Assembly: GCF_009727055.1 (NCBI RefSeq) | Contig: NC_052351.1 | Location: forward strand, 12,471,019-12,535,018 | Origin: Benincasa hispida | Lineage: Eukaryota > Streptophyta > Magnoliopsida > Cucurbitales > Cucurbitaceae | Direction: 5' to 3' | DNA length: 64,000 nucleotides | Shown here: positions 37,113 through 48,400 of the stretch, piece by piece | Numbering within the stretch: position 1 is the first letter of the stretch | Layout: the number at the start of each line of letters is the position of its first letter | Notes under the pieces: model-generated | What the model saw: the letters and a program-made list of their open reading frames with translations, nothing else | Told to the model about the DNA's origin: nothing | Databases searched by the model: none | Position numbers and translations under genes: made by a program

Positions 37113-38157
37113 ATTCCCAAAGATCATAGTTAAATAAATTTACATTCATTCTAAGCTAGCATTTACATTCTATTGAAGACAAAAAACAAGAATTACATCC
37201 TTTACAAAAATCGGCCAATAAAAACTTGTCCAGTGGGTCCGAATTACGTCGATTTCTCTTTGCGTATATGCATCTTTTATATTGAACTACAAAAAGGAAA
37301 AAAAAAAGAAGATAAATTCAACATAAGTTTTACGTCCATTTATTAAATTAAAGCTAGTACTATATAAAAAAATAATAATTTTACGTACGAGGCTAGCATA
37401 TTCAACTAAAAAGTTTTACATTATCCATATAACTAAAAAGTAAAAAGCCCCCTAAAGCAACGCCAAAACTTCAAGCATCTAAAAAGCATACCAATGGATA
37501 CAAGACTTCAATCAAATGAAACCACAAAAAACATCTCCAACTAAAAGATACTATCGAGGGTCAATCCTAGATAATGAAGAATTTGATTCAAATTGACGAA
37601 GAAGCACAATAAATGGTTAAACAAGAGGTAACAAAGATTCGACAATGATAATGAAGAATTAACCTAACCCACTGCAAGAATAACCCACAAACTACCATAG
37701 TACAACCGGATTCATTTAGACAAATAATGCTTAAATATAAACTACCAAAGGAAGCCTAAGAAGTTCCACTACCATAAACTACAAAAGGATGCCTAAGAAT
37801 CTATTCCAAAACTTTAGAACAAATAGACTTTTAAGATAAGCACCTTATAAATATTACCTTGTACTTGTTATTAATGTTGTTATGAAGTCCTTTTTGTGTT
37901 TGGTGCATCTTCTCCACTTGTCAACCTTCTTAAAACATGTCCAATGCAATCTTCCTATCTTCCTTCCAAATCCTTAAGAATCAAAATTTAGCCTTACACA
38001 TCAAACTTGAACCTAACAAAATGAAAAAACATCACTCAAAGTCATTTCATTATTACTAAATGAGTTAGTTCCCAAATTCTAATTCGACTAGTTTCCAAAA
38101 GAATCTTACTCTGAAATAGTTTCGTATCTACTTGCAAAGGCTGAGAAGAGACTATTT

Positions 38158-38181
38158 TGAAAAAAAAAAAAAAAAAAAAAA
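38158..38181. repeat. Poly-A run in the CACTA-like element
   Basis: More than 20 A in a row, with no associated gene end that I can support. Confidence 0.85.
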
Positions 38182-38537
38182 GAATCGCCTTGTCAAGAGA
38201 GAAGAAAAAAAGAAGATAAGAAAACAAGTAACCTATCTTCTATATGGTTCAATCACCACAATATTGTTCATTTCTCTTGTATATCCTGTTCAAGTGAAAA
38301 AAAGTGTAACAACAATTAGTAACCTATCTACTATCGAGATAATTTTGATCATAAACAGAATTGATCCTCATAGATTTAACTAGTTTATCTAGTTGCAGTT
38401 TAACGCTCAAAGCATAAGAATATTATATTTTTCACAAAGGGACTTGAGTAAACAACAAAGTACCTTCTTGAGTTGGTTTTAGTAACTCACTTCTTTCCTA
38501 ACCCCAGAGAATAGCAATTGTAAGCATAACAAATTAC

Positions 38538-38631
38538 CTTCTTGAACTGAGACATCTGCATCCCATGTGTTACAGCACACCGACTCTCTCATGATTGTGT
38601 TCCATGCTTTGATTATGACATCCCGTTCTTC
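38538..38631 (-). pseudogene. Exon-like block 4 of captured gene
   Basis: A 94-bp open segment on the minus strand between TACTTTAG| and GAAG|GTAATTTG, reading EERDVIIKAWNTIMRE and then WDADVSVQE. The splice-like edges and protein-like composition suggest an exon. I do not recognise the protein. It may belong to the same gene as 39190-40208. Confidence 0.4.
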
Positions 38632-39189
38632 CTAAAGTATATTGAAAAGTGTTAAAAACAGCAATTATTTAAAGTGAAACTGACATTTTATCTTATTTTT
38701 ATCTCTCATCAAATTGTAAACATCCTATATATAAAAGATCTAAAAGAGAGAGATAAAAAAAGAGAGAAATCAATGAATTAGACGAATTTACTTGTAATAT
38801 TTTTCCCTTTCTACTTCTCAAGAAATCTCAGCTCTTCTCGTGGACGTAGGCACCTCTTGCCAAACCATGTTAAAATCTTGTTTTGTACTTCTCATGCCTT
38901 ATCTTGCATGCGTAAATCTGCATTATAAGTCTTTTGATCTTAAAAAAATTGCCATTATTGCTAAACATTGAGAGCTCTCAATCTTTCTCTTCCTTCTTTA
39001 TACAAAATAATCTCATTTTTCCTCCACATTCAAACACAAGATAGAATCACCAGCAAACAAATCAATTAGGATCTCAACATCTTTTCATTTAATAGGAAAC
39101 TATTATTCAAACACAAGTTAACAGAGACTGTCCAGACTTGCACAGAGATATGTCACTTTTATATCAGAACCACTGTGACAAACATCGGT

Positions 39190-40208
39190 GACTACAGCTT
39201 CTAGAAGACGCTTTGTCGGTGAATCAGATGTCAACTGGCTACCACTCATTCCCTCAGATAACTCAAAGCTTTACCACCAAAAACATACTCTGTTTGCCAG
39301 TCAAGATAAAGAGCATCTTTCAGAAAAGCAGGACCAAGTACTTCATGCAGCTCATAAACAGCAGGGAACTTCAACGATGTGTTTGACGGATACATATCAA
39401 TAGTTTCTTGATGCTTCCATATCATTTTAGTACATTTCTGTAGGATTGGTTCAGTAAACGTCCCATTGTGATTAATTCCAACAAATACAGAAGAGGCATG
39501 AGGATTCATAGGGAAGTATGCATCATTTGTCATTATCTTTTTCAGGTGGAAGTAAATTACCATATATATTAACCATATCCATGGCAGAATTTTGCGTCGT
39601 ACACTGATTTTTTGTTTCAAACCAACTGCCGTATCTTTGCACCCACTAGACTCCCCTCCACATATCCTGTCATCAATCAATCTCACTGTGGATTTAAAAC
39701 TCTCCACATTGATAGCATCTGGCTTTGTTTTTAGAGATTCAGTGCCCTCAGATCCTGACAACTCTATCCCCACATTCTTGCTGACATTTTCATATTCACT
39801 TTTCTGTACAGGAAGTAGATTTAAGAAAAATCCCATGTTTTATCACAGGAAGGAAAATTAGGTAAAAATATTCATACTGCCTAATTCTCAAAAGTGTCTA
39901 AGTTGTTAAAACAACCAGGACTCACTCACCTGTGTTGCTAAGCTTCTAGATGGAATGTCTGCCTACAGAAAAAGGAAATTTTGATATGATTAGTGTAACT
40001 AGTACATACCCTAGCATATCAAACCAACACAGACAAATTCTTTAATTGCTTTTTTTGATGTCAATCTTTTTTATATGCCAACAAATTCTTTAATTGTCTA
40101 AACAACAGAAAAAGGAGAGAGGAAAGATAAGAGACACAAGAAGACAATTACTACGTATCCTGAGCTTTTACATGACTGCATTGGCTTATAATGCCCTGCT
40201 GATGACTC
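39190..40208 (-). pseudogene. Captured host-gene fragment with at least three exons
   Basis: Exon-like blocks on the minus strand: 40155-40208 (18 codons, TCTCAG| ... TAC|GTAGTA), 39930-39962 (11 codons, TTCTGTAG| ... ACAG|GTGAGT), and one starting at 39803 (TTCCTGTACAG|). All three join in phase 0. The last block stays open to 39246 (about 186 codons; includes KTKPDAINVE, GTFTEPILQKCTKM, FPAVYELHEVLGPAF). A stop there appears to be a one-base frameshift, because another frame continues for about 35 codons (SPTKRLLEAVVTDV). I do not recognise the protein. Its place inside a CACTA-like element and the frameshift suggest a captured, decaying piece of a host gene. An element-encoded protein is the alternative. 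Confidence 0.5.
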
Positions 40209-41717
40209 CTGAGAGTTAGAAAAAATTTCTGATGCGAGCCACAAGATTGACATCCTCAGCCACAAAATTGTCTATAAATAGTCTCCTTAGATATCTCAAG
40301 TATACTTCATTTGTCAACTTAATGAAAGTACTAAAATGTGATGAAACAAAATGAGGTCTCCAGCGCTGCTCCAATTTACAAATAGAAAAATCACGTGTAT
40401 TTTTAACCCCATTATTCAAAGCATGGGTAAAAATTACTGAAATAATACATATTAACATTTAACAATACGAATAATGGAAATAAAAATATAGGTCGCAGAC
40501 GATCTTTGCTTGTTCCAATTCACAAATGAAAAAACATAAAGGTTTTAAACCTATTTTTTAATACATGCTTACAACAAGCTACTAAAACCTAACAGTCAAA
40601 TACTAAACAAATAGTAGGAATGTCAGGCTACAAGAAATTAAAATAAATTATTATCAGAGAGGCCTATTATTAAAATAGTATTACATGTAACAAGTTCAGA
40701 AACAGTTAGTATTGAAAACAATTATGTATACGGCATCCCAAAACAAAAAGTTGATGTTCAGCAAGGATCATAATTCACAAACTTTCACAATCTACCGCAA
40801 GGAAGATGCTCTTACTTTATCTAAAGATGGAAGCTGTAAAACCCCATGCGGAACACACTGCTACTACAACATAGTCTACAAAGCATATAAATAATAATCA
40901 AGTAATCAGTTAGAAAAATATATATAAAAAAAGAGATAACAGAAAGTAAACTTGAAAAAGCCGGACTTCTTCTCAGACTTCTTATCAAAACAGCACCTGA
41001 ACAGTTGAATCCATGACCAAATCCATGGCCGGATGCTTGGCCGGGTTGTGGGTTTCGCGTGGAAGGAAGAAAGGAGTCACGTTTTGAAAGGGTTTTGCGT
41101 AGGTTGTTGGGTGAGTGGAAGTCTGGGAATGAAAGGAAAAAGTAGATCTACTTTTTTTAAAAAAACAAAACCGATATTATACATCCGTTTTCACTTTTTC
41201 CAAACGACATTAAAACCCTTGTAGTGCAAAAGAAATAAAAGAAAATTGTTTTCTCTTCTCCCAAAACAACCATGCAATTTGCTAGATGATTCAACGTATT
41301 TTTGCTAAACAATTGAGATTTGCATAATCGTTCTGTGTGTTTCCTCAATCTTCTTCCTTCAAACTCAAACAATCCCTCTTAACTAAAATAGTCAGAATCC
41401 ACCACTCTTGGGTTCTCACCCTGAGAATACCAAAAGCTTACTGTGGTAGTGTCCTTTCTGTTTGGTTCGTGAAGTTCTTGAAGAAAGTCTTCAAGAAGTT
41501 GTTGAGTTCAAGGCTCGTGACCATTAGAGGGAATTACACGAAGAAAGGTTCTTCAAAAGTAATATCTCTTGAACCCTTTTTCCTTATAAAAAAACATGTT
41601 GTAATTTGTTTATGAATGCATATCTTGTATGTTTACTGTAAATTTAATTTTTAATAAAAATGAAATTTGGACGATCCGTTTCCACTCAAGGATCTCCCTT
41701 CAAAATGAGTTCCTTCA

Positions 41718-43365
41718 CAAAGTATAAAAAAATTTAGAAGTTCAAGGGAGGAAAATTTTGAAAGTGTTTGGTAGGCCGTTTGAATTCTGCTTTGCATATT
41801 CACTGAGTTCAGAGAATAAGCCTATGGTAGACAATTTGAATTTAGTTTTCAAAAAACTGTTATAGGATTTTGTGATTCAAATAGTGTAAATTCTAAAAAC
41901 AAAATTTTCATATTCTCTTTTATATTCAAATTTTGAATTTGAAATTTTATATTACAAAGTTATATTTAAAAAGATAAAAATATTAATAAATATAACATTT
42001 CATGATACAAACTCAATTATTTTTGTTAAATTAAAATATGTTTATATAATGAATTATAAACTATATAATATTGCAAAACAATCATTATACAATTTTTTTA
42101 AATATAAATCAAGTCCATAAATTAATTTATAGTAGTTTGTATTCAACCTAATATATAATGAGTAACAGAAAGGAGAATTCTCTCTTTGAGATCAGGGTCC
42201 TCATCTCGAGAGAGGAGAACAAAACGGCTCATGCTTTTGCGGCTTTGGCATCCTCTCGAGGTTATTCTTTGCTTTAAAAAGATGTCTAGCCTGATTGTAT
42301 TCTCCCTCTTCTCCTTGTTGAGGAGGTGAGGTAGTCATAGGTCGTGGTTCTTTTGGTTCATCTCCTTTAAAAAAACTACAATTAATTTTATGCTATAAGT
42401 TTTTTTTTATTGAATCCCTTGTTTTCAGATTGCCTACCAAATATACTATTAACAATCTTAAGAAAAATTTACAAGTTCAAGTTGGAAACACTAGTTATCT
42501 CAAAAGGTCGCTATGAAACAATAGGGTAATAATTATATTTGAAAATTCAAGCCTGTCGCACTAGATAAGGGTCTATTTGGTAGAGAATTCGTATTCTTAT
42601 TTATATTTTTAGATTCACTGAATTCAAGAAAGATGTGTTTTATAGATAACTGAATCCTATTTTTTAAATCTGTTTTAGGATTCTGTGATCCAAATAGTGC
42701 AAACTCTAAAACAACATTTTTATGTTTTCATTTTATTCAGATTTTGAATTTAAAATTTTAAAATACGGAAGTATATTAAATAAAGATAAAACATTTAGAA
42801 ATACAATATTTCATGTTGTAAACTCAATTCATTTTTTAAAAAATCTAATATATAGTATGTAATATATTATGAATTATATAATATTACAAAATAATGATTA
42901 TAAGAATATCTTTTTTTTTTAACATAAATCATCTTCATAAATAAATTAGTAATAATTTATTGTCAATTAAATATTAGTGAGTAACTACAATTAGTTTTAT
43001 GATTTATAAATATGTAGTATCAAACACATTTTAAACAATTATTTAATTAGAATATAATTTCTGAATCTGCTACTAAACAAATATCTGAAAATATCAAACA
43101 CAAGTTTGTTTTCATTAAATCTCTTGTTTTCAAATACTTTATTAAACAAACTCTAAATATCAATTACCATCTAAAGAAAAGTCAAAAATTTAATTCTTCC
43201 CTCGAAAAAGTAAAAATAATGCATAAGAAATTGTTGGGGGGCAATAATGTTATTCCTTAATGATGAACATTTAAAAAGGAATAAAAGTAGAAAGAATATA
43301 AGATTAGATCATCCAACAAGGAAGTAGTGAATTAGAGTTTAGGGTTTTTTATTATTCTCCGGAAA
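41718..43365. repeat. Intergenic DNA with two diverged copies of one AT-rich repeat
   Basis: Copies at about 41765-42160 and 42566-42980 share an ordered series of blocks: 'tttggtag', 'gaattc', 'aggattttgtgattcaaatagtg' / 'aggattctgtgatccaaatagtg', 'attcaaattttgaatttgaa' and 'aacatttcatg...aaactcaatt'. Between them is a G/C-rich Arg/Glu-like stretch (42170-42300) without a frame. Probably two copies of a MITE. No coding sequence is supported. Confidence 0.65.
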
Positions 43366-45576
43366 TTAACGAACAGAAAACTGGAGACAAAAGAGCGACA
43401 CGAGGAGGAGGAAAAAACCCAAACACAGAGATGCAATTCTCCTCTCTTTTGACTTTGAAGCCTCAATCCATTTCATCTGTTCCAATAATTACACATTTTT
43501 AATTCCACACGTTATTACAAAAACAAAACTCATCTCATCTTATTAAACTCAAAATTTTCAATCTTTTTACCTAATAAATTTGTTAATTTTAATTAACATA
43601 ATTTTAAAGATTGCATGTGATATTTACAAAAATGAAAAGTTATATTTTTCTTAGTTCAACAATTGTAAGAATAGAAGATTGAATATGGACTATTTTGATC
43701 TATTTGAGTTATAGAATTTCACTCACCGTTTTCATCGGTCCAAGCTGAAGAAGAGGATCCAATAACATCTCGAAGTTTCTGAATCCAATTCAAATTAAAT
43801 AATAATAATGAATTTGAGAATAATGAATTTGAAAAATGAAAAGAAGAGACGTTTGAATAATATTATGAAGTACCCAATAAGCAACTTTCCAACATAGCTA
43901 TGGTGAGAATGGATACTGACTCCCTCTTTCGACTCCATCAGTGGTTTATGCCACCCTGTTGATTTGGTGTCATCCATAAATTATTTAGGTTCTCGTTTAA
44001 CAACATTACATTTTCTATTTTTTATTTTTGAAAAATTAAGTTTATAATTGTTACTTCCACCGATAGAAATCACATGTAAACTAAAAACTTGTTTCTATTT
44101 TGAAAATTTGACTAGAAATTTAAGTGTTATTTTAAGATTGGTAAAAATGGTAATAGATAAATTTGAGAAGAAACAAACATAAATTGAAATCATTAATAAC
44201 ACATACATGACCTTTTGTTTGTAGTAAAAAGAAAACTTATGTATCTTATAGGAGTATGGAAAATTCTCTATACTCTTTTCATTTTTTGTGTCATGTCACC
44301 ATGATTTTAAAAATAGAATGGAGTCCATTAATATTAATGCAAGTTTCACTAATATTTATGAACATAAATTTATGGTGTGAACAAGAGGAATATAATAGTC
44401 CATACTAAAAACTTTTTTGTAGTAAAATTTAAGAGTGCAACAAAACTCAAAAACCAAAAAACAAAACTGATCTACTAGTTTGGTTTGGTTATTTAGTATA
44501 TAAAATTAAGTATATTGGTTTGTATTTAAAGAAGACCAAAAAATACTGCTCTGGATCGGTTTTTCATTGGAAAAACCAATTAAAACCGAACCATACTAAG
44601 GGTATACATATACCCTTAAAAAGAAACTCTACATTATGTGTTTCTTAGTATTTTAAATATTACAGTGGAAAAAAAATACTAATTATTATCATGTATGTTT
44701 GTTATTTAGAAAAGTGTTAGAAAAAAAAATAGTTTCAATTCTTTAAAAAAAAATAGACCCAATTTTAATTTGAACTATATAAAATAAAAGTAAAAATTAA
44801 AAATAAATATTTGGAAGAAAAAAATATTCAAAACCAAAAACCAGGCCATAATAAACCAAACTAAATAAAAATTTGTTGTTTATTGGACATCAATTTTTAA
44901 CTATTCTATAAAAATCAAACCCATTTTCGCACCTAGTAAAATTCAAACAAATTAAAGGCGTGGTTTGAGTTTTGGAGTATGTACCTACTTTCCATTTAAT
45001 GCCCACCATCGATCCATCTTTTGTTGTTGGCTGCACTGAAAATACTAAGCTATCTTGTAATCCCTTTATAATATTAGACATCAAACTCCACATTTTCTGA
45101 CAAATAAAAAAAGAACAATAACCCAAAAGTATATATATGATTAATACAGACCATTCATAAAAATTACTACATACAATAATTTCAAATTGGTGTGACAACT
45201 TCTTTCAATAATTTCTCAAGAGAGAGGGACCGGTTAATGGAATTACCAAATTGGTTTGAAGAAAAGGAATGGAATTGAAGATATCCGGACGTCGATTAGC
45301 TATTACATTAGACAAGTCTGCAATGTCTTTCTTCTTTATGCCTTTGTAAAGTTTATTGATTGTTTCAAGAGGGTCGTCATCGTCGTCGTCTTTATTTTCC
45401 AACTCGGGACTGCCATGGCATTTTACGCACAGAGAGGGTCGACGCTTGGCCGACAGCGGCGGAGGGAGGTAACTATTTGTTGTACTGTGAATAGAGGCAA
45501 CGTTGAGGTTGTTGGAGTTTGAGATTGAGAATGAGTTGGGGAAATGGATGAAATTTGGTAATGAAGAAAGAGCCAT
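43366..45576 (-). CDS. NTF2-like family protein, probably plastid, C-terminal anchor (5 exons, 228 aa)
   Basis: Seen: exons 45247-45576, 44985-45096, 43874-43955, 43727-43778 and 43366-43476 (330+112+82+52+111 bp = 229 codons). Every intron is GT-AG and all phases agree. Residues 1-50 are Ser/Asn/Pro-rich, like a transit peptide. D63-D68 is an acidic run. From about residue 69 the pattern LETINKLYKGIKKKDIADL fits helix 1 of the NTF2 fold, and VGIKWKVGWHKPLMESKEGV followed by YVGKLLIGNFEM fits its later strands. Residues 206-225 are hydrophobic with KERR just before, so a tail anchor is likely. Known: NTF2-like domains bind small ligands or serve as scaffolds; some plant plastid versions are membrane linked. 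The substrate here is unknown. Exon 5 is the least certain; an alternative end would lie in intron 4. Intron 2 is 1029 bp and contains AT-rich repeat DNA. Confidence 0.78.
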
Positions 45577-46260
45577 TGGAAGAGTGAAATTATGGGATTT
45601 GATGGCTTTGAAATTGAGAGAAATTTGGGGTTGTTTGTTATGATATGGCTATGGGGATATGGGTAAAAAATATATGCTTTTCCTTCCTTTCACTGAATTG
45701 GTTTGTCTCATTGTTAAGCAACTTGGTCTTTTGTTTGCCTGCAAGCAAGAATCTTTGTTCAGACTTTTCCCATATCATAGCTGAGAATAAGTTCCAAAAT
45801 ATATTGCAAACACTTGCCATAAAAAAAGCCATGTGTTTTTTATAGCACATATCCTCAGCTATTTATAGAGTTTAAATATTATGTTAAATTATAAAATTAT
45901 TCTATAATTTTAAAAGTTATAATTTGATTCTTATGGTATGATAAAATCTTTAAATAGTCTTAGTTAGGCTTTGATATCTATTTAAGAGGATTTTATCAAA
46001 TCATTAGGATTAAATTCTAACTTTTAAAATCATAGAGACTAAATTTTTACTTTTTCACTTACTTTGTAAATCCTATATTATTAATGGTTGTTTGATTAAT
46101 CCTATATTATTAATGGTTGTTTGATTTAAATGGTTATGGTCACGTATATATTGGTGTATTTAGCAGGAATTATGATTTGAAGTAAAACATAACTTTTTAA
46201 GAAAGCGTCAAGAAAATTAATGTAGAGTGAAGAAATCATGAATGTTGCCGTATATAAATG
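45577..46260. other. Upstream region of gene 2
   Basis: AT-rich flank holding the 5' UTR and promoter of gene 2. Its reverse complement has TATAAATAG at about 45860 (forward 'ctatttata'), about 285 bp upstream of the ATG, a possible TATA box. An exact 29-bp tandem duplication lies at 46069-46126. No other gene was seen. Confidence 0.45.
46069..46126. repeat. Exact 29-bp tandem duplication
   Basis: Two adjacent identical 29-bp units, 46069-46097 and 46098-46126, beginning AATCCTATATTATTAATGG. The lack of differences points to a recent duplication. Confidence 0.95.
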
Positions 46261-46725
46261 TGTTGTAAATTACCCAATTTTTAGGTTGATTTAAAGGCTA
46301 AACTTAGTCTTAGACTTTCCTATTTATTCTATATTTTGAGTACATTTTTATATGTATTTCGAAGATATGATATCAATAAAAGATGAGTATTTTTACATGG
46401 TATCAGAGCATGGTTTTTAACTTAGCAGTTCACCTCTCCCATTCAATCTGATATCGCCCTGCCCATCTCTATTCAAGTTTTTTTTTTCCCTCAGATTTAT
46501 GCTCAGATCTGTTCGGTTGATCGGCCTTGCTCAGATTCGTATAGCTTTTGCCGCTCCCTGTTAAGATCCACACTGCTCTCTGTTTTTCAGATCTCTCTAT
46601 AGGTCTTTGTTTTTAGATCCGTTCGCGTCTCAGCCATCTCATTTGTTCACGTCCCATCGTACGTTAGATCTGATCTCCTCGTTCCTCCCCGCGTCATTGT
46701 GTTTACTTTCGTCGCCGCTCCCAAT
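46261..46725 (+). mobile_element. Short copia/TRIM-like fragment with primer binding site
   Basis: TGGTATCAGAGC at 46398-46409 is complementary to the 3' end of plant initiator tRNA-Met, the usual copia primer binding site. It directly follows a TTTTACA end, so an LTR ends at 46397. The LTR start may be TGTTGTAAATTACCC at 46261 (137 bp) or TGTTGCCG at 46243. An AATAAA signal is at about 46376. The interior continues past the inserted element at 46725-47758. No coding domain and no 3' LTR were found. Confidence 0.55.
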
Positions 46726-47758
46726 AGGGGTGTACACAAGATGGGTTAGGGGAGTTTTTTGGACCAACCCGAATTTTTGGGTTGGGAATTCTTCAACCCA
46801 ATCGGTTCTATTCATGAGAGTAACCCAACCCATATATTTTGGGGTTGATTCGGGTTGGGTCATCAAGTTGATAAAATATTCTTTATAATATAAATCTAAT
46901 CCAGATCCATTGAATTCATATACAAATCTAACATAAATCTAATACAAATCTAATTGAATCTAAAAATAAATGATTAAATTAAAATAAAACCAGTCACAGG
47001 AAGGTGGTTGTTTGACTCCGACGGTAGTAGATTTGATTATGGATGATTCCAACGACGGCAGATCTGGTTGTGGATGGCTCTAACGATGGCCTATCAAGTG
47101 GTAGACGACTCCAAAAATGACAGATCTAGTGTTGGATGGTTCCAAGGACGATAGATCCAACACTAGAAAGCCCCAAAAATGGTAGATCTAGAGGTGGACG
47201 ATTCCAACAACGACAAATCCAATGGTGGAAGCCTCCAAAAATGGTAAATTTGGCAATGGACTGCTCTAATAACAACAGAACTAGTGGTGGATGACTACGA
47301 CAATGGCTAATCTGGTAGTGGATGGTTCCAATGATGAAAAATCTAGTGGTGCATGGCTTCTATGACAAGATTTGGTCTAGTGAGTGCTAAAGAAGAGTGA
47401 CTGTACTACATAGAAAGCATCAAGTGGGAGAAGATGGGATGAAGGAGAAGAAAGAAATGTGGTGATGAAGAGAAAAAAGAAACATGGTGATGAACAAGAA
47501 GAAAGAAGTGGTTGGGTGTGTGGCAATAAAGAGAAAAGGATAAGAAAGAAAGGGAGGGGAAGGGAAAGGCTGGAATGAAACCGAAAAAAAAAACTATATA
47601 ATACCAGTTCGGTTTGAGTTGAACCGATATTTTTTTCCTTGGACCCGAGAATCGAACCGAATTGGTCGGTTCTTGAAAAATATAACTCAACCCAACCCTT
47701 ATTATTTGGGTTGGGTTGGCTAGTTTTCTCAGGTTATAGGGTTCCTTGAACACCCCTA
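46725..47758. mobile_element. hAT-like non-autonomous DNA transposon with internal minisatellite
   Basis: Ends TAGGGGTGTACAC and, on the complement, TAGGGGTGTTCAAGG, a terminal inverted repeat of about 10-12 bp. Both ends also carry GGTTGGGTT/AACCCAACC palindromes. No transposase is visible. The flanks GCTCCCAA and AGTTTCAA are at best a decayed 8-bp duplication. Inside, 47004-47376 is a degenerate tandem repeat. Confidence 0.6.
47004..47376. repeat. Degenerate 31-bp minisatellite, about 12 units
   Basis: Successive units follow the pattern GTGGTGGATGATTCCAACGA then about 11 further bases ending in AGATCTA. Units are 31-32 bp with about 20-40 percent differences. The array is confined to the TIR element. 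Confidence 0.8.
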
Positions 47759-48387
47759 AGTTTCAATACATGTTGCATCGTTGTGTTTCTGAGGATTCAC
47801 GTTCATCATCGAATTCGAACCAGATCTGAAATCCTTAATTCGATCTATTTGAGCGTTCCAGATTCATCCGATTCACATTCTGTTGGAATATTTTCTCATT
47901 AAATTAGTTGTCCCAAGGAAATTAGTTTACGTTCTTCTTTAGAAGAGTGCAATCGATTCAATCAAGTCAGTTCGATCAAACTAAGGTGATTCAACCAACC
48001 AAGATGATTCGGTTCGGTTCAATTATTTTAGACCAGTCTGGTTCAGCAGTTTAGTTCTTTTGACTTGGTTTGATTGATTTCTTTGGTTCATTCATCTATC
48101 ATGGTGAAAATCATATTATGAAAATGTAAACACTTTATATTGTAAGTATTCATGCATTGGAACCTCATCAAAACATATGCCATAGCTCATGGAAATCAAA
48201 TCAAAATAAATTTTATAAAAACTAGTCACTCACATTCTTATTCTACTCCCCTAAGGGTTATAGGCTTCTTCTATTTGTGTTTGCTCTGTGACAAGAATAG
48301 GTAACCTTAGTTAATGTCACTAGCTTCCTTTTGAGCTTAACATTAGCATTCAAGCTTGACATCCCACTTATAATAACCTTTACAACT
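47759..48387. other. Remaining interior of the copia/TRIM-like fragment and spacer
   Basis: No coding signal. It includes GGTTCGGTTC-like words near 48008-48065. It ends with CAACT (48383-48387), the probable left target duplication of the composite copia element that starts at 48388. Confidence 0.4.
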
Positions 48388-48400
48388 TGTTGGGGTTGAT

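Larger units (their letters stand above)
36302..41226. mobile_element. Non-autonomous CACTA-like transposon carrying gene fragments, 4.9 kb
   Basis: Left end TACTAGAAG, right end the complement of CACTACAAG, a short terminal inverted repeat typical of CACTA elements with two mismatches on the left. A 3-bp flank TAA/CAA (36299-36301, 41227-41229) fits the 3-bp duplication of this superfamily. The subterminal part 36325-36530 is packed with palindromes of the type TTAATGTCGGTTGCAACCGA. No CACTA transposase is visible. The interior holds minus-strand exon-like blocks with canonical splice sites. The outer sequence on both sides is one family-A LTR, which supports the boundaries. Confidence 0.72.
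32772..41717 (+). mobile_element. Solo LTR (family A) in three pieces
   Basis: Pieces: 32772-33455, 35512-36301 and 41230-41717, about 1.96 kb in total. It starts TGTTAGGGTTGATGCC and ends GAGTTCCTTCA. The target duplication is TAAAG (32767-32771) and CAAAG (41718-41722). The first gap is an antisense solo LTR (33456-35506). The second is a CACTA-like element (36302-41226). The last piece carries the usual family end region ('ggttctcacc', 'gaagaaagtcttcaa', 'ggacgatccg'). Confidence 0.85.

Noticed and set aside
39542..39560. Possible GT donor inside the captured gene block at 39560
   Set aside because: The intron would be under 20 bp to any nearby acceptor and the frame is open without it.
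43431..43502. Plus-strand ATG with a transit-peptide-like start (MQFSSLLTLK) after a 5' UTR-like leader
   Set aside because: It stops after 23 codons and lies opposite exon 5 of gene 2, which splices in phase with the other four exons. The plus-strand reading has no continuation I can support.
44430..44880. AACCAAAC/GTTTGGTT words in intron 2 of gene 2 as a defined MITE
   Set aside because: Inverted words are present but I could not fix element ends or a duplication.
46717..47766. Perfect 8-bp target duplication for the TIR element
   Set aside because: The flanks GCTCCCAA and AGTTTCAA share only half their bases, so I do not claim a duplication.
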